From an uncultured Dorea sp. (GTDB taxonomy: Bacteria; Bacillota; Clostridia; Lachnospirales; Lachnospiraceae), in the NCBI GenBank assembly GCA_947652615.1, contig CANTDX010000023.1, positions 1-46,619 of the forward strand: a stretch of 46,619 nucleotides of DNA. The letters are read 5' to 3'. Shown here piece by piece: positions 34,208 through 43,950 of this stretch; the stretch's first letter is position 1; each line of letters starts with the position of its first letter. The notes below the pieces were generated by a model, which searched no databases, was not told the origin of the DNA, and saw nothing but the letters and a program-made list of their open reading frames with translations. The position numbers and the translations under genes were made by a program.

Positions 34208-35765
34208 TCCCGGTAATCAGGGATTTGACGGCATCAGGAATGATATCTATGTGGATAAAAGCGGTCTGATCGGCCTGGTCAATCAGAGCATCAATACGCC
34301 CCGGAGACTTACCTGCATCAGCAGACCCCGAAGGTTCGGCAAATCTTTTGCGGCGCAGATGTTGTGTGCGTATTATGACAGGACATGTGATTCTTCCAAG
34401 TTGTTTGAAGATCTCGAGATAGCTCAGAGTCATAGTGAAGGCTATGAAACATATCTTAATGAATTTGACGTGATTTATCTTGATATTACGAATATCATGG
34501 GTGAGGCCGGCCAGGAAGGGGTTATTTCCTTTATCAAACGTAAGGTAACAGAAGAGCTCTTGACTGCATATCCCCAGCTTAAGACAGATGAATCCTTCTC
34601 CACAACGCTGATCAACGCAGTGGAATTGACCGGGAATAAATTTATTGCGATCATAGATGAATGGGACGCTCCTATCCGGGAGACGCCGGAAGTAGCCAGT
34701 CAATATCTGGCATTCCTGCGTACGTTGTTTAAAAGCAGCGGTACTACGGCAAGGATATTTGCGGCGGCGTATATGACGGGGATTTTACCTATTAAGAAGG
34801 ATGGTTCACAGTCGGCAATCTCGGATTTTCATGAATTTTCGATGGTCAGTCCGATGGAATATGCCCGATATGTGGGATTTACCGAGGAGGAAGTAGAAAG
34901 CTTATGCAATGAATATCATCGGGATTTTGAGGGAATGAAGAGATGGTATGATGGATATGTGCTTGATGAGGCAGGATATGTTTATAATCCGAATTCAGTT
35001 ATGAAAGCGATCCGCAGCAATAAATTTCATTCCTATTGGACAGAGACTTCTGCTGCGAAAAGTCTGATGGGATATATTAGTCTGGATTTTGACGGTTTAT
35101 CAGTAACGATTGCGAAATTGCTGGGCGGTATCAGTGTTCCGGTGGATACGAATGGTTTCGCAAATGATCTGTCTACTTTTCAAAATCAGGATGATGTACT
35201 TACGTTGTTGATTCATCTTGGCTATCTTGCTTATGATGAAGAGACGGGGAAGGTACGTATTCCAAATGAAGAAATCCGGTTGGAGTTCGCCAGGGCAATT
35301 CGTGAAGTGAAACGTGATGATACGATCCGGCGTGTTCAAGAAAGCGAGCAGTTGATCTATGATACGGTCCATAAAGATGCGGACGCCGTGGCTGCGCAGG
35401 TCCAGAAGATCCATATGGAGGAATCTGCAATACTCTTTTACAATGATGAGCAGGCGCTTCGCAGTGTTATCAAGCTGGCTTATTTCAGTTACAGAGATCA
35501 TTATATTAAGTTTGAAGAACTGCCGGCCGGGGAAGGCTATGCCGATATTGTATATCTGCCAAAGAAAGCGTCGCCTATGCCCGCGTTGGTTGTTGAACTG
35601 AAATGGAAGCAGTCGGCGAAGGGTGCGATCGACCAGATCAAAGAGAGAAGCTACCCATCTGCGTTAAGCGGCTATGGCGGGCGGATATTGTTGGTTGGTA
35701 TCTCTTACGAAAAAGACGCTTCAAAGAATAAGCACAGACATACGTGTGTGATTGAAGAAGTATAG
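34191..35765 (+). CDS. PF09820-type AAA-ATPase with C-terminal PD-(D/E)XK nuclease-like domain (copy 3)
   Basis: 524 residues from ATG 34191, which has GGGGAGG upstream; the in-frame ATG at 34173 sits before that site. N-terminus GNQGFDGIRNDIYVDKSGLI is family-typical. Walker A is RPRRFGKS (45-52), Walker B FIAIIDEWD (151-159). The C-terminus holds the nuclease core: D452 in GYADIVYLP and E469-L-K471 in VVELKWKQ. It is the same family as copy 1 but clearly diverged. The gene starts inside the membrane TPR-like gene (17-nt overlap), suggesting joint expression. It ends at a hairpin. Function unknown. Confidence 0.88.
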   Translation: MGTYLNPGNQGFDGIRNDIYVDKSGLIGLVNQSINTPRRLTCISRPRRFGKSFAAQMLCAYYDRTCDSSKLFEDLEIAQSHSEGYETYLNEFDVIYLDITNIMGEAGQEGVISFIKRKVTEELLTAYPQLKTDESFSTTLINAVELTGNKFIAIIDEWDAPIRETPEVASQYLAFLRTLFKSSGTTARIFAAAYMTGILPIKKDGSQSAISDFHEFSMVSPMEYARYVGFTEEEVESLCNEYHRDFEGMKRWYDGYVLDEAGYVYNPNSVMKAIRSNKFHSYWTETSAAKSLMGYISLDFDGLSVTIAKLLGGISVPVDTNGFANDLSTFQNQDDVLTLLIHLGYLAYDEETGKVRIPNEEIRLEFARAIREVKRDDTIRRVQESEQLIYDTVHKDADAVAAQVQKIHMEESAILFYNDEQALRSVIKLAYFSYRDHYIKFEELPAGEGYADIVYLPKKASPMPALVVELKWKQSAKGAIDQIKERSYPSALSGYGGRILLVGISYEKDASKNKHRHTCVIEEV

Positions 35766-35769
35766 TTTC

Positions 35770-35799
35770 ATGGGGGTCAAAAAGCCTTTTGACCCCCAT
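35770..35799. terminator. Bidirectional terminator hairpin
   Basis: A perfect 13-bp stem, ATGGGGGTCAAAA with TTTTGACCCCCAT and a 4-nt loop, fills the gap between the convergent copy 3 ATPase gene and the ykgJ-like gene. The T-rich half of the stem supplies the tail. Confidence 0.85.
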
Positions 35800-35800
35800 A

Positions 35801-36469
35801 TCATAAGATGTTGTCAGTAAATCCCTTTGCTGCCGCAAGCCTTTCATAGAATTCTTGATAGAAATCCCCGTTCTCGTTAAAAGGCAGCAGATAAAACTGC
35901 CGCAGGATATACATACTGATCTTCTGGATCTGATCCCCATGACTGAAATCCATAGCATATTCCTGCAGATCCTTCAGATAGTAATGCCAATCAATAATAT
36001 ACTGTTCATAACGCTTGACATCCGGTGTGTCGATCCATTTGCGGATCTTGACCTTGCTCTTTGCGGGAGCCGGGCATTCATGTACCTGGAGAAAATACCG
36101 GAAGGAACGGTTCTCATAGAAGCGTCCAAGGGGAAAGATCCGGCAGAATCCGGGCCGAAGTTCATGGATACTGCACCTGTCGCTTATGAGAAATGCACAT
36201 GTCTCTTTATCTCCCGTCATCTTAAGATTGGGAAGTATAATGCCGTCCACTACATTCAACTCGACGGATTGATCCAATAATTCTTCAAAAGTCTTATGAA
36301 GCCCATATGTAAGGCGGCATATATCCAACGGGTCTAAGATGATGGAATGGCCCATGCCCTGGCAGCAGGAAGAACAGCCCTTGCAGCCGTTGCAGTCTGC
36401 CCGGGCCATATCGTTGATCCCATATAATTTCCCATCTGATACTTCATTCAGGTTGATATCTCTTAGCAT
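35801..36469 (-). CDS. YkgJ-family cysteine-cluster protein
   Basis: 222 residues. The N-terminal CNGCKGCSSCC cluster (C26, C29, C32, C35, C36) and later C91, C99 and C109 (RPGFCRIFPLG) are the zinc/iron-chelating domain signature (PF03692). The remaining C-terminal third is helical and not recognised. Members are thought to bind a metal or Fe-S cluster; the activity is unknown. GGAG lies before the ATG. It may be cotranscribed with the short open frame just upstream, which ends 19 nt before this start, and it converges with the copy 3 ATPase gene. Confidence 0.88.
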   Translation of the reverse strand: MLRDINLNEVSDGKLYGINDMARADCNGCKGCSSCCQGMGHSIILDPLDICRLTYGLHKTFEELLDQSVELNVVDGIILPNLKMTGDKETCAFLISDRCSIHELRPGFCRIFPLGRFYENRSFRYFLQVHECPAPAKSKVKIRKWIDTPDVKRYEQYIIDWHYYLKDLQEYAMDFSHGDQIQKISMYILRQFYLLPFNENGDFYQEFYERLAAAKGFTDNIL

Positions 36470-36488
36470 ATGTTTCTCCTTTTGGTTT

Positions 36489-36635
36489 TTAACAAATTCT
36501 CGGCCTGTTCCGGATCAGTTCATTGAGGAAGCGAAGCCGTGAACCTGGCAGGTTATATTTTTCGTGAGGAATCAGTTCAAATTGTCTGTCCTGATTCCAG
36601 GATAGATCTGCATTTACAGTTTTCCCTCCTTGCAT
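36489..36635 (-). CDS. Possible short protein (48 residues), upstream of the ykgJ-like gene
   Basis: An open frame of 48 codons on the minus strand, starting MQGGKTVNAD and ending with NELIRNRPRIC. The composition looks protein-like and it sits at operon distance from the ykgJ-like gene. A TATAAT on the minus strand (36670-36675) lies 34 nt before its ATG. Against it: there is no real ribosome-binding site before the ATG (AAGGAGGG falls inside the frame), and I know no relative. It could be a real short gene, a remnant, or simply the leader of the ykgJ-like gene. Confidence 0.3.
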   Translation of the reverse strand: MQGGKTVNADLSWNQDRQFELIPHEKYNLPGSRLRFLNELIRNRPRIC

Positions 36636-36715
36636 AGTCTGTCCGGAAACGATATACTTACATAAGATGATTATAGGTAAAATTATTTTGGAAGTAAATA
36701 GAAAGGACGCTTTTT

Positions 36716-37915
36716 ATGAAATTTTTCCATCTGTCTGACTTACATATAGGCAAGCAGCTCCACCATTATAATTTAAGAGAAGACCAGGAGGCAGTCCTTA
36801 TGCAGGTGGCGGAGTATGCCGGTTCGATCCGTCCGGATGCAGTTGTGATCGCGGGGGACATCTATGACCGTTCCGTTCCTTCGGCAGAGGCAGTCACGGT
36901 GTTTGATGAGTTCCTGACACGTCTTTCGGCGATCACACCGGCAATTCCGGTTCTGATCATCAGCGGGAATCATGATTCTGCTGAGCGGCTTGAGTATGCG
37001 TCTGCGATTCTTAAGAGACATCAGATCTATCTGGCGGGAACGGCGCCGAGAGACGAGACAGAACATCTTAAGAAGGTTACCCTGGAGGATGAATACGGAG
37101 AAGTGGACTTCTATCTTATGCCGTTCTTGAAGCCTTCCCATGTGAGAAATGTGTTCCGGGATGAAGCACCGCAGACTTATACCGATGCGGTGGCAGGTAT
37201 ACTTGGACGGGAAGAGATCGATTATGAGAATCGAAGGAATGTGCTGGTGTCGCATCAGTTTTATACAGGGGAAGCCGGAGGCGGAGACAGTCCTGCGACC
37301 TGTGATTCGGAAGTTTTTTCTGTGGGAGGAATTGAGAACGTGGACGTAAGCGCGGCGGCAGGATTTGATTATGTTGCATTGGGGCATCTTCACGGACCGC
37401 AGGATATAAGGAGCCGGCAGAGTGCCGATGTATCTATAGACAATCTGCCGTATATCCGCTACTGCGGAACTCTTCTGAAATATTCGATAAGTGAATATCG
37501 GCATGAGAAGAGCCTTACAGTGGTGACTCTTGGCGAGAAGGGATCCGCCCCCAAGGTGGAACTTCTGCCCATACATCCGCTTCGGGACGTGAAGAAGAAG
37601 GTAGGAAACCTTGCAGATATCCTAAGTCAGGCGGAAGAAAAAGAGCGGGATGATTATGTGAGCATAACACTTACGGACGATGTGGATCCTTATAAACCAA
37701 AAGAGCAGCTTCAGAAGGTATTTACACACATCCTGGAGGTGCGTGTGGATAATAAGAGAACCAGACAGAAGCTTAAGGAACTGGACGAGGAGCCAGGCCT
37801 GAAGGATCCGATCGAGAATTTTGCGGAATTCTATCAGGAGATGCAGGGCAGGGAACTGGATGAGAAGGAGCGGGATGTGATGCTGGGAGTTTTTGAAAGT
37901 ATTCTTGACGGCTAA
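36716..37915 (+). CDS. sbcD: Exonuclease SbcCD subunit D
   Basis: 399 residues. This is the Mre11-like nuclease of the SbcCD complex, which opens DNA hairpins and processes ends. The phosphoesterase motifs are all present: SDLHIGK (7-13), AGDIYDR, SGNHDSAERL, VSHQFYTG and ALGHLHGPQ. The C-terminal capping domain runs to the end with the expected DEKERDVMLGVFESIL. The ATG has AAAGGA upstream. sbcC begins 12 nt after the stop, so both subunits come from one transcript. Confidence 0.95.
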   Translation: MKFFHLSDLHIGKQLHHYNLREDQEAVLMQVAEYAGSIRPDAVVIAGDIYDRSVPSAEAVTVFDEFLTRLSAITPAIPVLIISGNHDSAERLEYASAILKRHQIYLAGTAPRDETEHLKKVTLEDEYGEVDFYLMPFLKPSHVRNVFRDEAPQTYTDAVAGILGREEIDYENRRNVLVSHQFYTGEAGGGDSPATCDSEVFSVGGIENVDVSAAAGFDYVALGHLHGPQDIRSRQSADVSIDNLPYIRYCGTLLKYSISEYRHEKSLTVVTLGEKGSAPKVELLPIHPLRDVKKKVGNLADILSQAEEKERDDYVSITLTDDVDPYKPKEQLQKVFTHILEVRVDNKRTRQKLKELDEEPGLKDPIENFAEFYQEMQGRELDEKERDVMLGVFESILDG

Positions 37916-37927
37916 GGAGGTGTAAGC

Positions 37928-40900
37928 ATGAAACCAGTCAGATTAGAGATGTCGGCATTCGGATCCTACGCGGACAAGACAGTCATTGATTTTACCGCCG
38001 TACAGCAGGGGTTGTTCTTGATCACCGGAGATACGGGCGCAGGTAAGACGACGTTATTTGATGCGATCATTTATGCCTTGTATGACCAGACCAGCGGCGG
38101 GAAGAGAGACGGTAACATGATGCGTAGCCAGTACGCGGCGGAGGATGTGGATACCTATGTGGAGTATACATTCTCTTATAGAGAGAAGAGTTATACCGTC
38201 CGGCGCAATCCGGAATATCTGCGCCTGGGGAAGAGACGCTATGCAGACGGGTCTCCCAGATACGTGAAGGAATCCTCCAGGGTAGAGCTGATCTTGCCGG
38301 ACGGAAGCACATACAGGGGGAAGAAGCGGGAGACGGATCAGAAGATTGCAGAGATCATGGGGATGGATGCGGCTCAGTTTACCCAGATCGCTATGATCGC
38401 TCAGGGAGATTTCCTGAGGCTTCTCCACGCGGAATCCAGAGAGCGCAAGAAGATCTTCACGAAGATCTTCCAGACCCGATTGTACTATCGTGTTCAGGAG
38501 GAATTGAAACAGCGTGCGGGAAGGCTGTATGGGGCGCTGGAGGACAACCAGAAGGATGCAAGGCGGGAGATGGACCGCGTTGAATATATCGGAGACGAAT
38601 CTGCCAGGAAGCAGTGGGAGGAGTATCGGACATATCCGGTGATTCCTTACGAAGAAGCAGTTGGGATGCTTGGAAGGATGCTTAAGGAGGGAAATGCACT
38701 CCAAAGAGAGAAGAGATCGGAGGCAGATGCATTTCAGAAGAGAATTGATGAGCTGAACAGAAGGAAGAGCGAAGGGGAAGCCAGGAACCGGCTGTTTGAA
38801 GCACTGGAGCGGGTGAAGGAGCAGGAAAAGACACTTCTTAGGAAGAAGCCAGAGATAGAAGAGAAGGAGAAGAGGCTTGAAGAGGCGAAGCGTGCGGAGA
38901 AGGTCAGAGCTTTCGAGACGGGCCTTTTGCAGGCGGAGGAAGCAGTAGGGAGAAGTAAGAGAAGTATCGAAGAGCTTACAGAACAATTATCTGCTTCTGA
39001 GATACAGGTGAGAGAACTCCGGGAAATCAGAGTGCAGAGGGAGGAAGAACTGACAAAGCAGGAGAAAGAATGCAAGGCGGAACTTATCAGGATCCAGGAT
39101 GCGCTGCCGAGATATGCGGAGGTCGAACAGCTTAAGAACTATTATGATGAAGAGAAGAAGAAACAGGAATTAAGGAAGGGGGAGCTTGAGAAGCATAAGA
39201 AGGCTCTGGATGATATGAGGATTCAGCTGGAGGAATTTGAAAGGACGCAGAAAGTATATGGGGAGAGTCCTGGAAGGCTTGAGAAGCTGAAGCTTAAGGA
39301 AGAGTATCAGAGTCTTAAGTGCAGAGAGCTTAGTGGCTTGAAGGATCAGTGGGAAATGCTCTATCAGGAAGAACAGGACAGGCGGGGCAGGAAGAAGCAG
39401 GCAGAGCGGGATCAGATCGCTTACCAGAAAGCATTCCAGGATTATGAAGAGAAGTACCGGGCATTTCTGGCAGAACAGGCGGGAATCCTTGCAAGCCGGT
39501 TAGAGCCGGGCATGCCTTGTCCCGTGTGCGGCTCCTGTGAACATCCATCTGTCTGCAGCCTGTCTAAGGAAGCTGTTACCCAGCAGGATGTGGAGAAGGC
39601 GAAGAAGAGGCGGGAACAGGCAGAAGCAAAGCGGGAGCAGTCTGGTATGGCAGTCCGGGAGCAGGCGGCCAGGTGCCGGGCGAAGCAAGAAGCATTCATA
39701 CAAGAGTATGAACGGATACTTGGAACGGCCGATGTGCATGAGGCAGTGGGAGTCAGGGAGATAACCACAGAGAAGGATATGATTGCCGGATATGAGAAGA
39801 TGAAGGCGCTGATACAGGAGTACATAGCCAAGAACGAGCAGATATCAGCGAAGCAGCAGGAGGAGCTTATCATTGTCCAACGGGAAGCAGAGCTTTTACG
39901 GCAGGCGGTTGAAAACGGGCAGAAGCTCAGAGAAGAGCTTCAGAGCCGGGAGCGGGAATATAAGCAGCTTGAGACAGAATATGCCGATATACTTCTGGAA
40001 GAGAAGCGTCTGGAATCGGAGCTTAAGATTAAGAGTGAGAATCTTCCGCTAACATCTATGAGACAGGCAAAAATGCGCCAGAAGGAGCTTGTGGAGCTTC
40101 TTAAGACGGCCAGGTCTGGCTGCGGGCAGGCGGAGCAGGAGGAGCGGGAAGCTGTCAGGAGGCAGCAGCAGCTTGAAGGACACAAAAGCAGCAGTATAGA
40201 GACGCTTAAGCATCAGGAGACAGAGGCGAAGGACAGGCAGTCGGCCTATGAGGAAGCGTTAAAGGGGCAGGGATTCGGCACGGAGACTGCGTATCAGGAC
40301 GGGAAGCTTCAGGCCGAAGAGATGGAGAGGCTTGATGGAGAGATTCATGATCATCATATGCAGGCGAATGAGATATCCGGGAGAAGACAGTCGCTTGCAG
40401 AACAGCTATCGGGAAAAGAGAGGGCTGATCTGAATGAACTGGAAGAAGAGCTTACGGAAGCGGTTCTAATACAGAAGGAGAAACAGGATGAATATCTGCG
40501 GTTCTGCGGTATGAATCAGAAGAACCAGGAGGCCCTGGATAATCTGAAGCGATATCTGGAGAAGAACGGGGAGCTTAAGGAGCAGTATGAGATGGTAGGA
40601 AACTTAAGCCGGACTGCCAACGGAGCCTTAAGCGGCTCGGTGAAGATGGATTTTGAGACGTATGTACAGAGACAGTATTTTAAGCAGATCATCCGTGCGG
40701 CCAACAAGCGGCTGGTCCAGATGGCAGCCGGGGAGTTCATTCTAAAGTGCCGCGAGGTGAAGGATCTTGGGAGCCAGGGGCAGGCAGGATTAGATCTGGA
40801 TATCTATCATATGGCAAGTGATTCGGTCAGAGATGTGAGGACCCTCTCTGGAGGGGAATCCTTTATGGCGTCGCTGTCTATGGCGCTTGGACTGGCGGAT

Positions 40901-41140
40901 ATCGTTCAGAATACGGCGGGGGCAGTCCGGCTCGATACGATGTTTGTGGACGAAGGGTTCGGCTCGCTGGATGACGGGGCAAGGGAACAGGCGATCCGTG
41001 TGCTTAACGAGCTTGCGGATGAACAGAGGCTAGTGGGGATCATTTCTCATGTAAATGAATTAAAAGAACAGATCGAGCGCAAACTTGTAGTGACAAGAAC
41101 GGAGAAGGGAAGTAAGGTCAGATGGCAGGACGGTGTCTGA
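37928..41140 (+). CDS. sbcC: Exonuclease SbcCD subunit C (Rad50-like ATPase)
   Basis: 1070 residues. N-terminal ATP-binding half with Walker A GDTGAGKT (34-41), long coiled-coil arms, a zinc-hook CPVC (C531 and C534) in the middle, then the C-terminal half with signature LSGGES (973-978) and Walker B in DTMFVDEGFGSLDDG. It is the structural and ATPase partner of SbcD in DNA hairpin cleavage and break repair. AAGGAGG lies 8 nt before the ATG. The gene is full length for the family; the coiled-coil composition (Glu, Lys, Gln, Arg rich) is as expected. Confidence 0.95.
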   Translation: MKPVRLEMSAFGSYADKTVIDFTAVQQGLFLITGDTGAGKTTLFDAIIYALYDQTSGGKRDGNMMRSQYAAEDVDTYVEYTFSYREKSYTVRRNPEYLRLGKRRYADGSPRYVKESSRVELILPDGSTYRGKKRETDQKIAEIMGMDAAQFTQIAMIAQGDFLRLLHAESRERKKIFTKIFQTRLYYRVQEELKQRAGRLYGALEDNQKDARREMDRVEYIGDESARKQWEEYRTYPVIPYEEAVGMLGRMLKEGNALQREKRSEADAFQKRIDELNRRKSEGEARNRLFEALERVKEQEKTLLRKKPEIEEKEKRLEEAKRAEKVRAFETGLLQAEEAVGRSKRSIEELTEQLSASEIQVRELREIRVQREEELTKQEKECKAELIRIQDALPRYAEVEQLKNYYDEEKKKQELRKGELEKHKKALDDMRIQLEEFERTQKVYGESPGRLEKLKLKEEYQSLKCRELSGLKDQWEMLYQEEQDRRGRKKQAERDQIAYQKAFQDYEEKYRAFLAEQAGILASRLEPGMPCPVCGSCEHPSVCSLSKEAVTQQDVEKAKKRREQAEAKREQSGMAVREQAARCRAKQEAFIQEYERILGTADVHEAVGVREITTEKDMIAGYEKMKALIQEYIAKNEQISAKQQEELIIVQREAELLRQAVENGQKLREELQSREREYKQLETEYADILLEEKRLESELKIKSENLPLTSMRQAKMRQKELVELLKTARSGCGQAEQEEREAVRRQQQLEGHKSSSIETLKHQETEAKDRQSAYEEALKGQGFGTETAYQDGKLQAEEMERLDGEIHDHHMQANEISGRRQSLAEQLSGKERADLNELEEELTEAVLIQKEKQDEYLRFCGMNQKNQEALDNLKRYLEKNGELKEQYEMVGNLSRTANGALSGSVKMDFETYVQRQYFKQIIRAANKRLVQMAAGEFILKCREVKDLGSQGQAGLDLDIYHMASDSVRDVRTLSGGESFMASLSMALGLADIVQNTAGAVRLDTMFVDEGFGSLDDGAREQAIRVLNELADEQRLVGIISHVNELKEQIERKLVVTRTEKGSKVRWQDGV

Positions 41141-41168
41141 GCATAAAAAGCAGGGAAGGAAGAATAAG

Positions 41169-42299
41169 ATGAGATACGATTATTTAATAGTAGGAGCAGG
41201 TTTATTTGGTGCGATTTTTGCATATGAGGCACACAGAGCGGGAAAGAAGGTATTGGTGATCGACCGGCGTGATCACGTAGGCGGGAACATTTACACGAAA
41301 GAGATAGAAGGGATCCAGGTACATCAGTACGGCGCGCATATCTTCCATACATCAGATAAGGAGGTGTGGGATTATGTGCAGCAGTTTGCGGAATTCAACC
41401 GCTATACCAACAGTCCGGTGGCTAGATATAAGGATGAATTATATAATCTGCCGTTTAATATGAACACATTCAGCAAGATGTGGGGAGTTAAGACACCCCA
41501 GGAAGCGAAGGAGATCATTGAGCGGCAGATCAGGGAGGCCGGGATCGCGGAGCCTGAGAATCTGGAGGAACAGGCGATCTCCCTGGTGGGCCGGGATATC
41601 TACGAGAAGCTGGTGAAGGGCTATACGGAGAAGCAGTGGGGCAAGCGGGCAACGGAGCTTCCAAGCTTCATTATCCGGCGGCTTCCGGTTCGGTTTGTGT
41701 ATGATAATAATTACTTTAACGACAAGTACCAGGGGATTCCGGTAGGGGGCTATACCCAGATGATCGAGAAGATGCTTGCCGGAATCGAAGTGCGCCTTGG
41801 TACGGATTTCTTTGAGGACAGGGAGAGCCTGGCGTCAGAGGCAGAAGATATCGTGTTCACCGGAATGATCGACACTTACTACGAATATTGCTATGGCGAA
41901 CTGGAATACCGGAGCCTGAGATTCGAGACAGAGATTATGCCTATAGAGAATTATCAGGGAAATGCAGTGGTAAATTATACGGAATACGAGGTTCCGTATA
42001 CCAGGATTATTGAGCATAAGCATTTTGAGTATGGATGCCAGGGCGGATATGGGAATACAGGCGCCGAAGTGAATCCGCGGACGGTGGTCACAAGAGAGTA
42101 TCCGGCGGCGTGGAAGAAAGGGGAAGAACCGTATTATCCCATGAATGATGAGAAGAATAATGCTTTGTATGGGAAGTACCGGGAACTGGCCGAGAAAGAA
42201 GAACATGTGATCTTCGGCGGCCGCCTGGGCATGTACCGCTATTACGACATGCACCAGGTGGTGGCTGAAGCGCTGAAATGCGTCAGAGAATGTCTGTAA
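41169..42299 (+). CDS. glf: UDP-galactopyranose mutase
   Basis: 376 residues, flavoprotein converting UDP-galactopyranose to UDP-galactofuranose for cell-surface glycans. Seen: N-terminal FAD-binding GAGLFG (9-14), DRRDHVGGNIYT, the HQYGAHIFHT segment with the active-site histidine region, WGKRATELP, and the C-terminal GGRLGMYRYYDMHQV. ATG 41169 has GGAAGGA upstream; a GTG 36 nt earlier overlaps the end of sbcC and is less likely. It follows sbcC by 28 nt and may share its transcript. No other glycan genes are nearby. It ends only 6 nt from the end of the convergent pyrG. Confidence 0.94.
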   Translation: MRYDYLIVGAGLFGAIFAYEAHRAGKKVLVIDRRDHVGGNIYTKEIEGIQVHQYGAHIFHTSDKEVWDYVQQFAEFNRYTNSPVARYKDELYNLPFNMNTFSKMWGVKTPQEAKEIIERQIREAGIAEPENLEEQAISLVGRDIYEKLVKGYTEKQWGKRATELPSFIIRRLPVRFVYDNNYFNDKYQGIPVGGYTQMIEKMLAGIEVRLGTDFFEDRESLASEAEDIVFTGMIDTYYEYCYGELEYRSLRFETEIMPIENYQGNAVVNYTEYEVPYTRIIEHKHFEYGCQGGYGNTGAEVNPRTVVTREYPAAWKKGEEPYYPMNDEKNNALYGKYRELAEKEEHVIFGGRLGMYRYYDMHQVVAEALKCVRECL

Positions 42300-42305
42300 G
42301 CAGAT

Positions 42306-43916
42306 CTATCTGCAATCCCGGTAATCTAACGCCGCTTCTATGAATCCCTTGAACAATGGATGCGGGCGGTTGGGCCGGGATTTTAATTCCGGATGCGCCT
42401 GGGTTGCGATAAACCAAGGGTGATCCGGGATCTCGATCATCTCTACGATCCTGCCGTCCGGGGAGAGGCCGGAGAGCTTCATCCCGTGGGCGGTAAGCTT
42501 CTCGCGGTAATCATTGTTGACCTCGTAGCGGTGGCGGTGCCGTTCGCTGATCTCTTTCTTGCCGTACATCTCATAAGCTTTGGAAGTATCGTCTAAGATA
42601 CAGGGATAGGCGCCCAGTCTTAAGGTTCCGCCGATATCCTCCACGCCGATCTGCTCCGGCAGGATATGAATGACCGGATACGTGGTATGCGGATTGAGTT
42701 CAGCACTGTGGGCGTCGTTGTAGCCCAGAACATTTCGTGCAAATTCTACGATCGCAAGCTGCATGCCCAGGCACAGGCCTAAGAATGGGATGCCGTTGGT
42801 GCGTGCATAGTGGATGGCGGCAAGCTTGCCGTCGATCCCGCGGGAGCCAAAGCCTCCGGGTACCAGGATTCCGCAGACGCCCTGGAGTTGTTCTGCGATG
42901 TTGTCCGCGGTCAGAGTCTCAGAATCGATCCATCTGATATTGACAGTCGCGCGGCTGAAGATGCCGCCGTGCTTCAAGGCTTCCACGACGCTGATGTAGG
43001 CGTCGTGGAGCTGAATGTATTTGCCGACCAGGGCGACGGTGATCTCGGTGTTGGGATGCTTCAGATATTCGACCATCTCCGTCCAGTCCGCAAGATCCGG
43101 AGCCGGACAGCCGAGATGAAGGCATTCACAGACCACCTCTGCAAGATGTTCTTCTTCCATTGCAAGAGGAGCTTCGTACAGATATTCGACATCTAGGTTC
43201 TGCAGTACGCGGGTGGCCGGTACGTTGCAGAAGAGTGCGATCTTATCCCGGATTCCGATGCTCAGAGGATATTCGGAACGGCACACCAGGATGTCCGGCC
43301 AGATTCCCATCCCCTGCAGGTCTTTGACGCTGGCCTGGGTAGGCTTCGTCTTCATCTCCTGTGAGGCACGCAGGTAGGGGATCAGGGTCACATGGATCAG
43401 GATCACATTCTCATGGCCTTTCTCGTGCTGGAACTGCCGGATGGCCTCCAGGAAGGGCTGGCTCTCGATATCGCCGACGGTTCCGCCGACTTCGATAATG
43501 GCAATCTCTGTATGTTCTGCGGCAGGATTGCGGTAGAAACGGTCCTTAATCTCGTTGGTGATATGCGGGATCACCTGAACGGTTCCGCCGCCGAAATCCC
43601 CCCGGCGTTCCTTCTGCAGAACGGACCAGTAGATCTTCCCGGTGGTGACGTTGGAATTCTTGCCCAGACTCTCATCGATAAAACGTTCATAATGCCCCAG
43701 ATCCAGATCCGTCTCTGCGCCGTCGTCGGTCACGAAGACCTCGCCGTGCTGTACCGGGTTCATGGTACCGGGGTCGATGTTGATGTAGGGGTCGAACTTC
43801 TGCATGGTTACAGTGTATCCCCGGGCTTTTAAGAGTCGTCCGAGAGAGGCCGCTGTAATCCCCTTGCCAAGTCCTGATACCACACCGCCTGTCACAAATA
43901 CATATTTAACTGCCAT
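42306..43916 (-). CDS. pyrG: CTP synthase
   Basis: 536 residues. It makes CTP from UTP, ATP and glutamine. The N-terminal synthetase domain begins with [18 protein letters not shown] and includes [15 protein letters not shown] and GTVGDIES. The C-terminal glutaminase domain has its triad C382 (in LGLCLGMQ), H508 and E510 (in ATQAHPE). Length is normal. GAAGGAGGA precedes the ATG. It is 34 nt downstream of the DUF1846 gene, so cotranscription is possible, although a TATAAT on the minus strand at the DUF1846 stop could be a separate start. Confidence 0.97.
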   Translation of the reverse strand: MAVKYVFVTGGVVSGLGKGITAASLGRLLKARGYTVTMQKFDPYINIDPGTMNPVQHGEVFVTDDGAETDLDLGHYERFIDESLGKNSNVTTGKIYWSVLQKERRGDFGGGTVQVIPHITNEIKDRFYRNPAAEHTEIAIIEVGGTVGDIESQPFLEAIRQFQHEKGHENVILIHVTLIPYLRASQEMKTKPTQASVKDLQGMGIWPDILVCRSEYPLSIGIRDKIALFCNVPATRVLQNLDVEYLYEAPLAMEEEHLAEVVCECLHLGCPAPDLADWTEMVEYLKHPNTEITVALVGKYIQLHDAYISVVEALKHGGIFSRATVNIRWIDSETLTADNIAEQLQGVCGILVPGGFGSRGIDGKLAAIHYARTNGIPFLGLCLGMQLAIVEFARNVLGYNDAHSAELNPHTTYPVIHILPEQIGVEDIGGTLRLGAYPCILDDTSKAYEMYGKKEISERHRHRYEVNNDYREKLTAHGMKLSGLSPDGRIVEMIEIPDHPWFIATQAHPELKSRPNRPHPLFKGFIEAALDYRDCR

Positions 43917-43950
43917 AGTGTCCTCCTTCTGTTAAAAAAATATCTATGAA

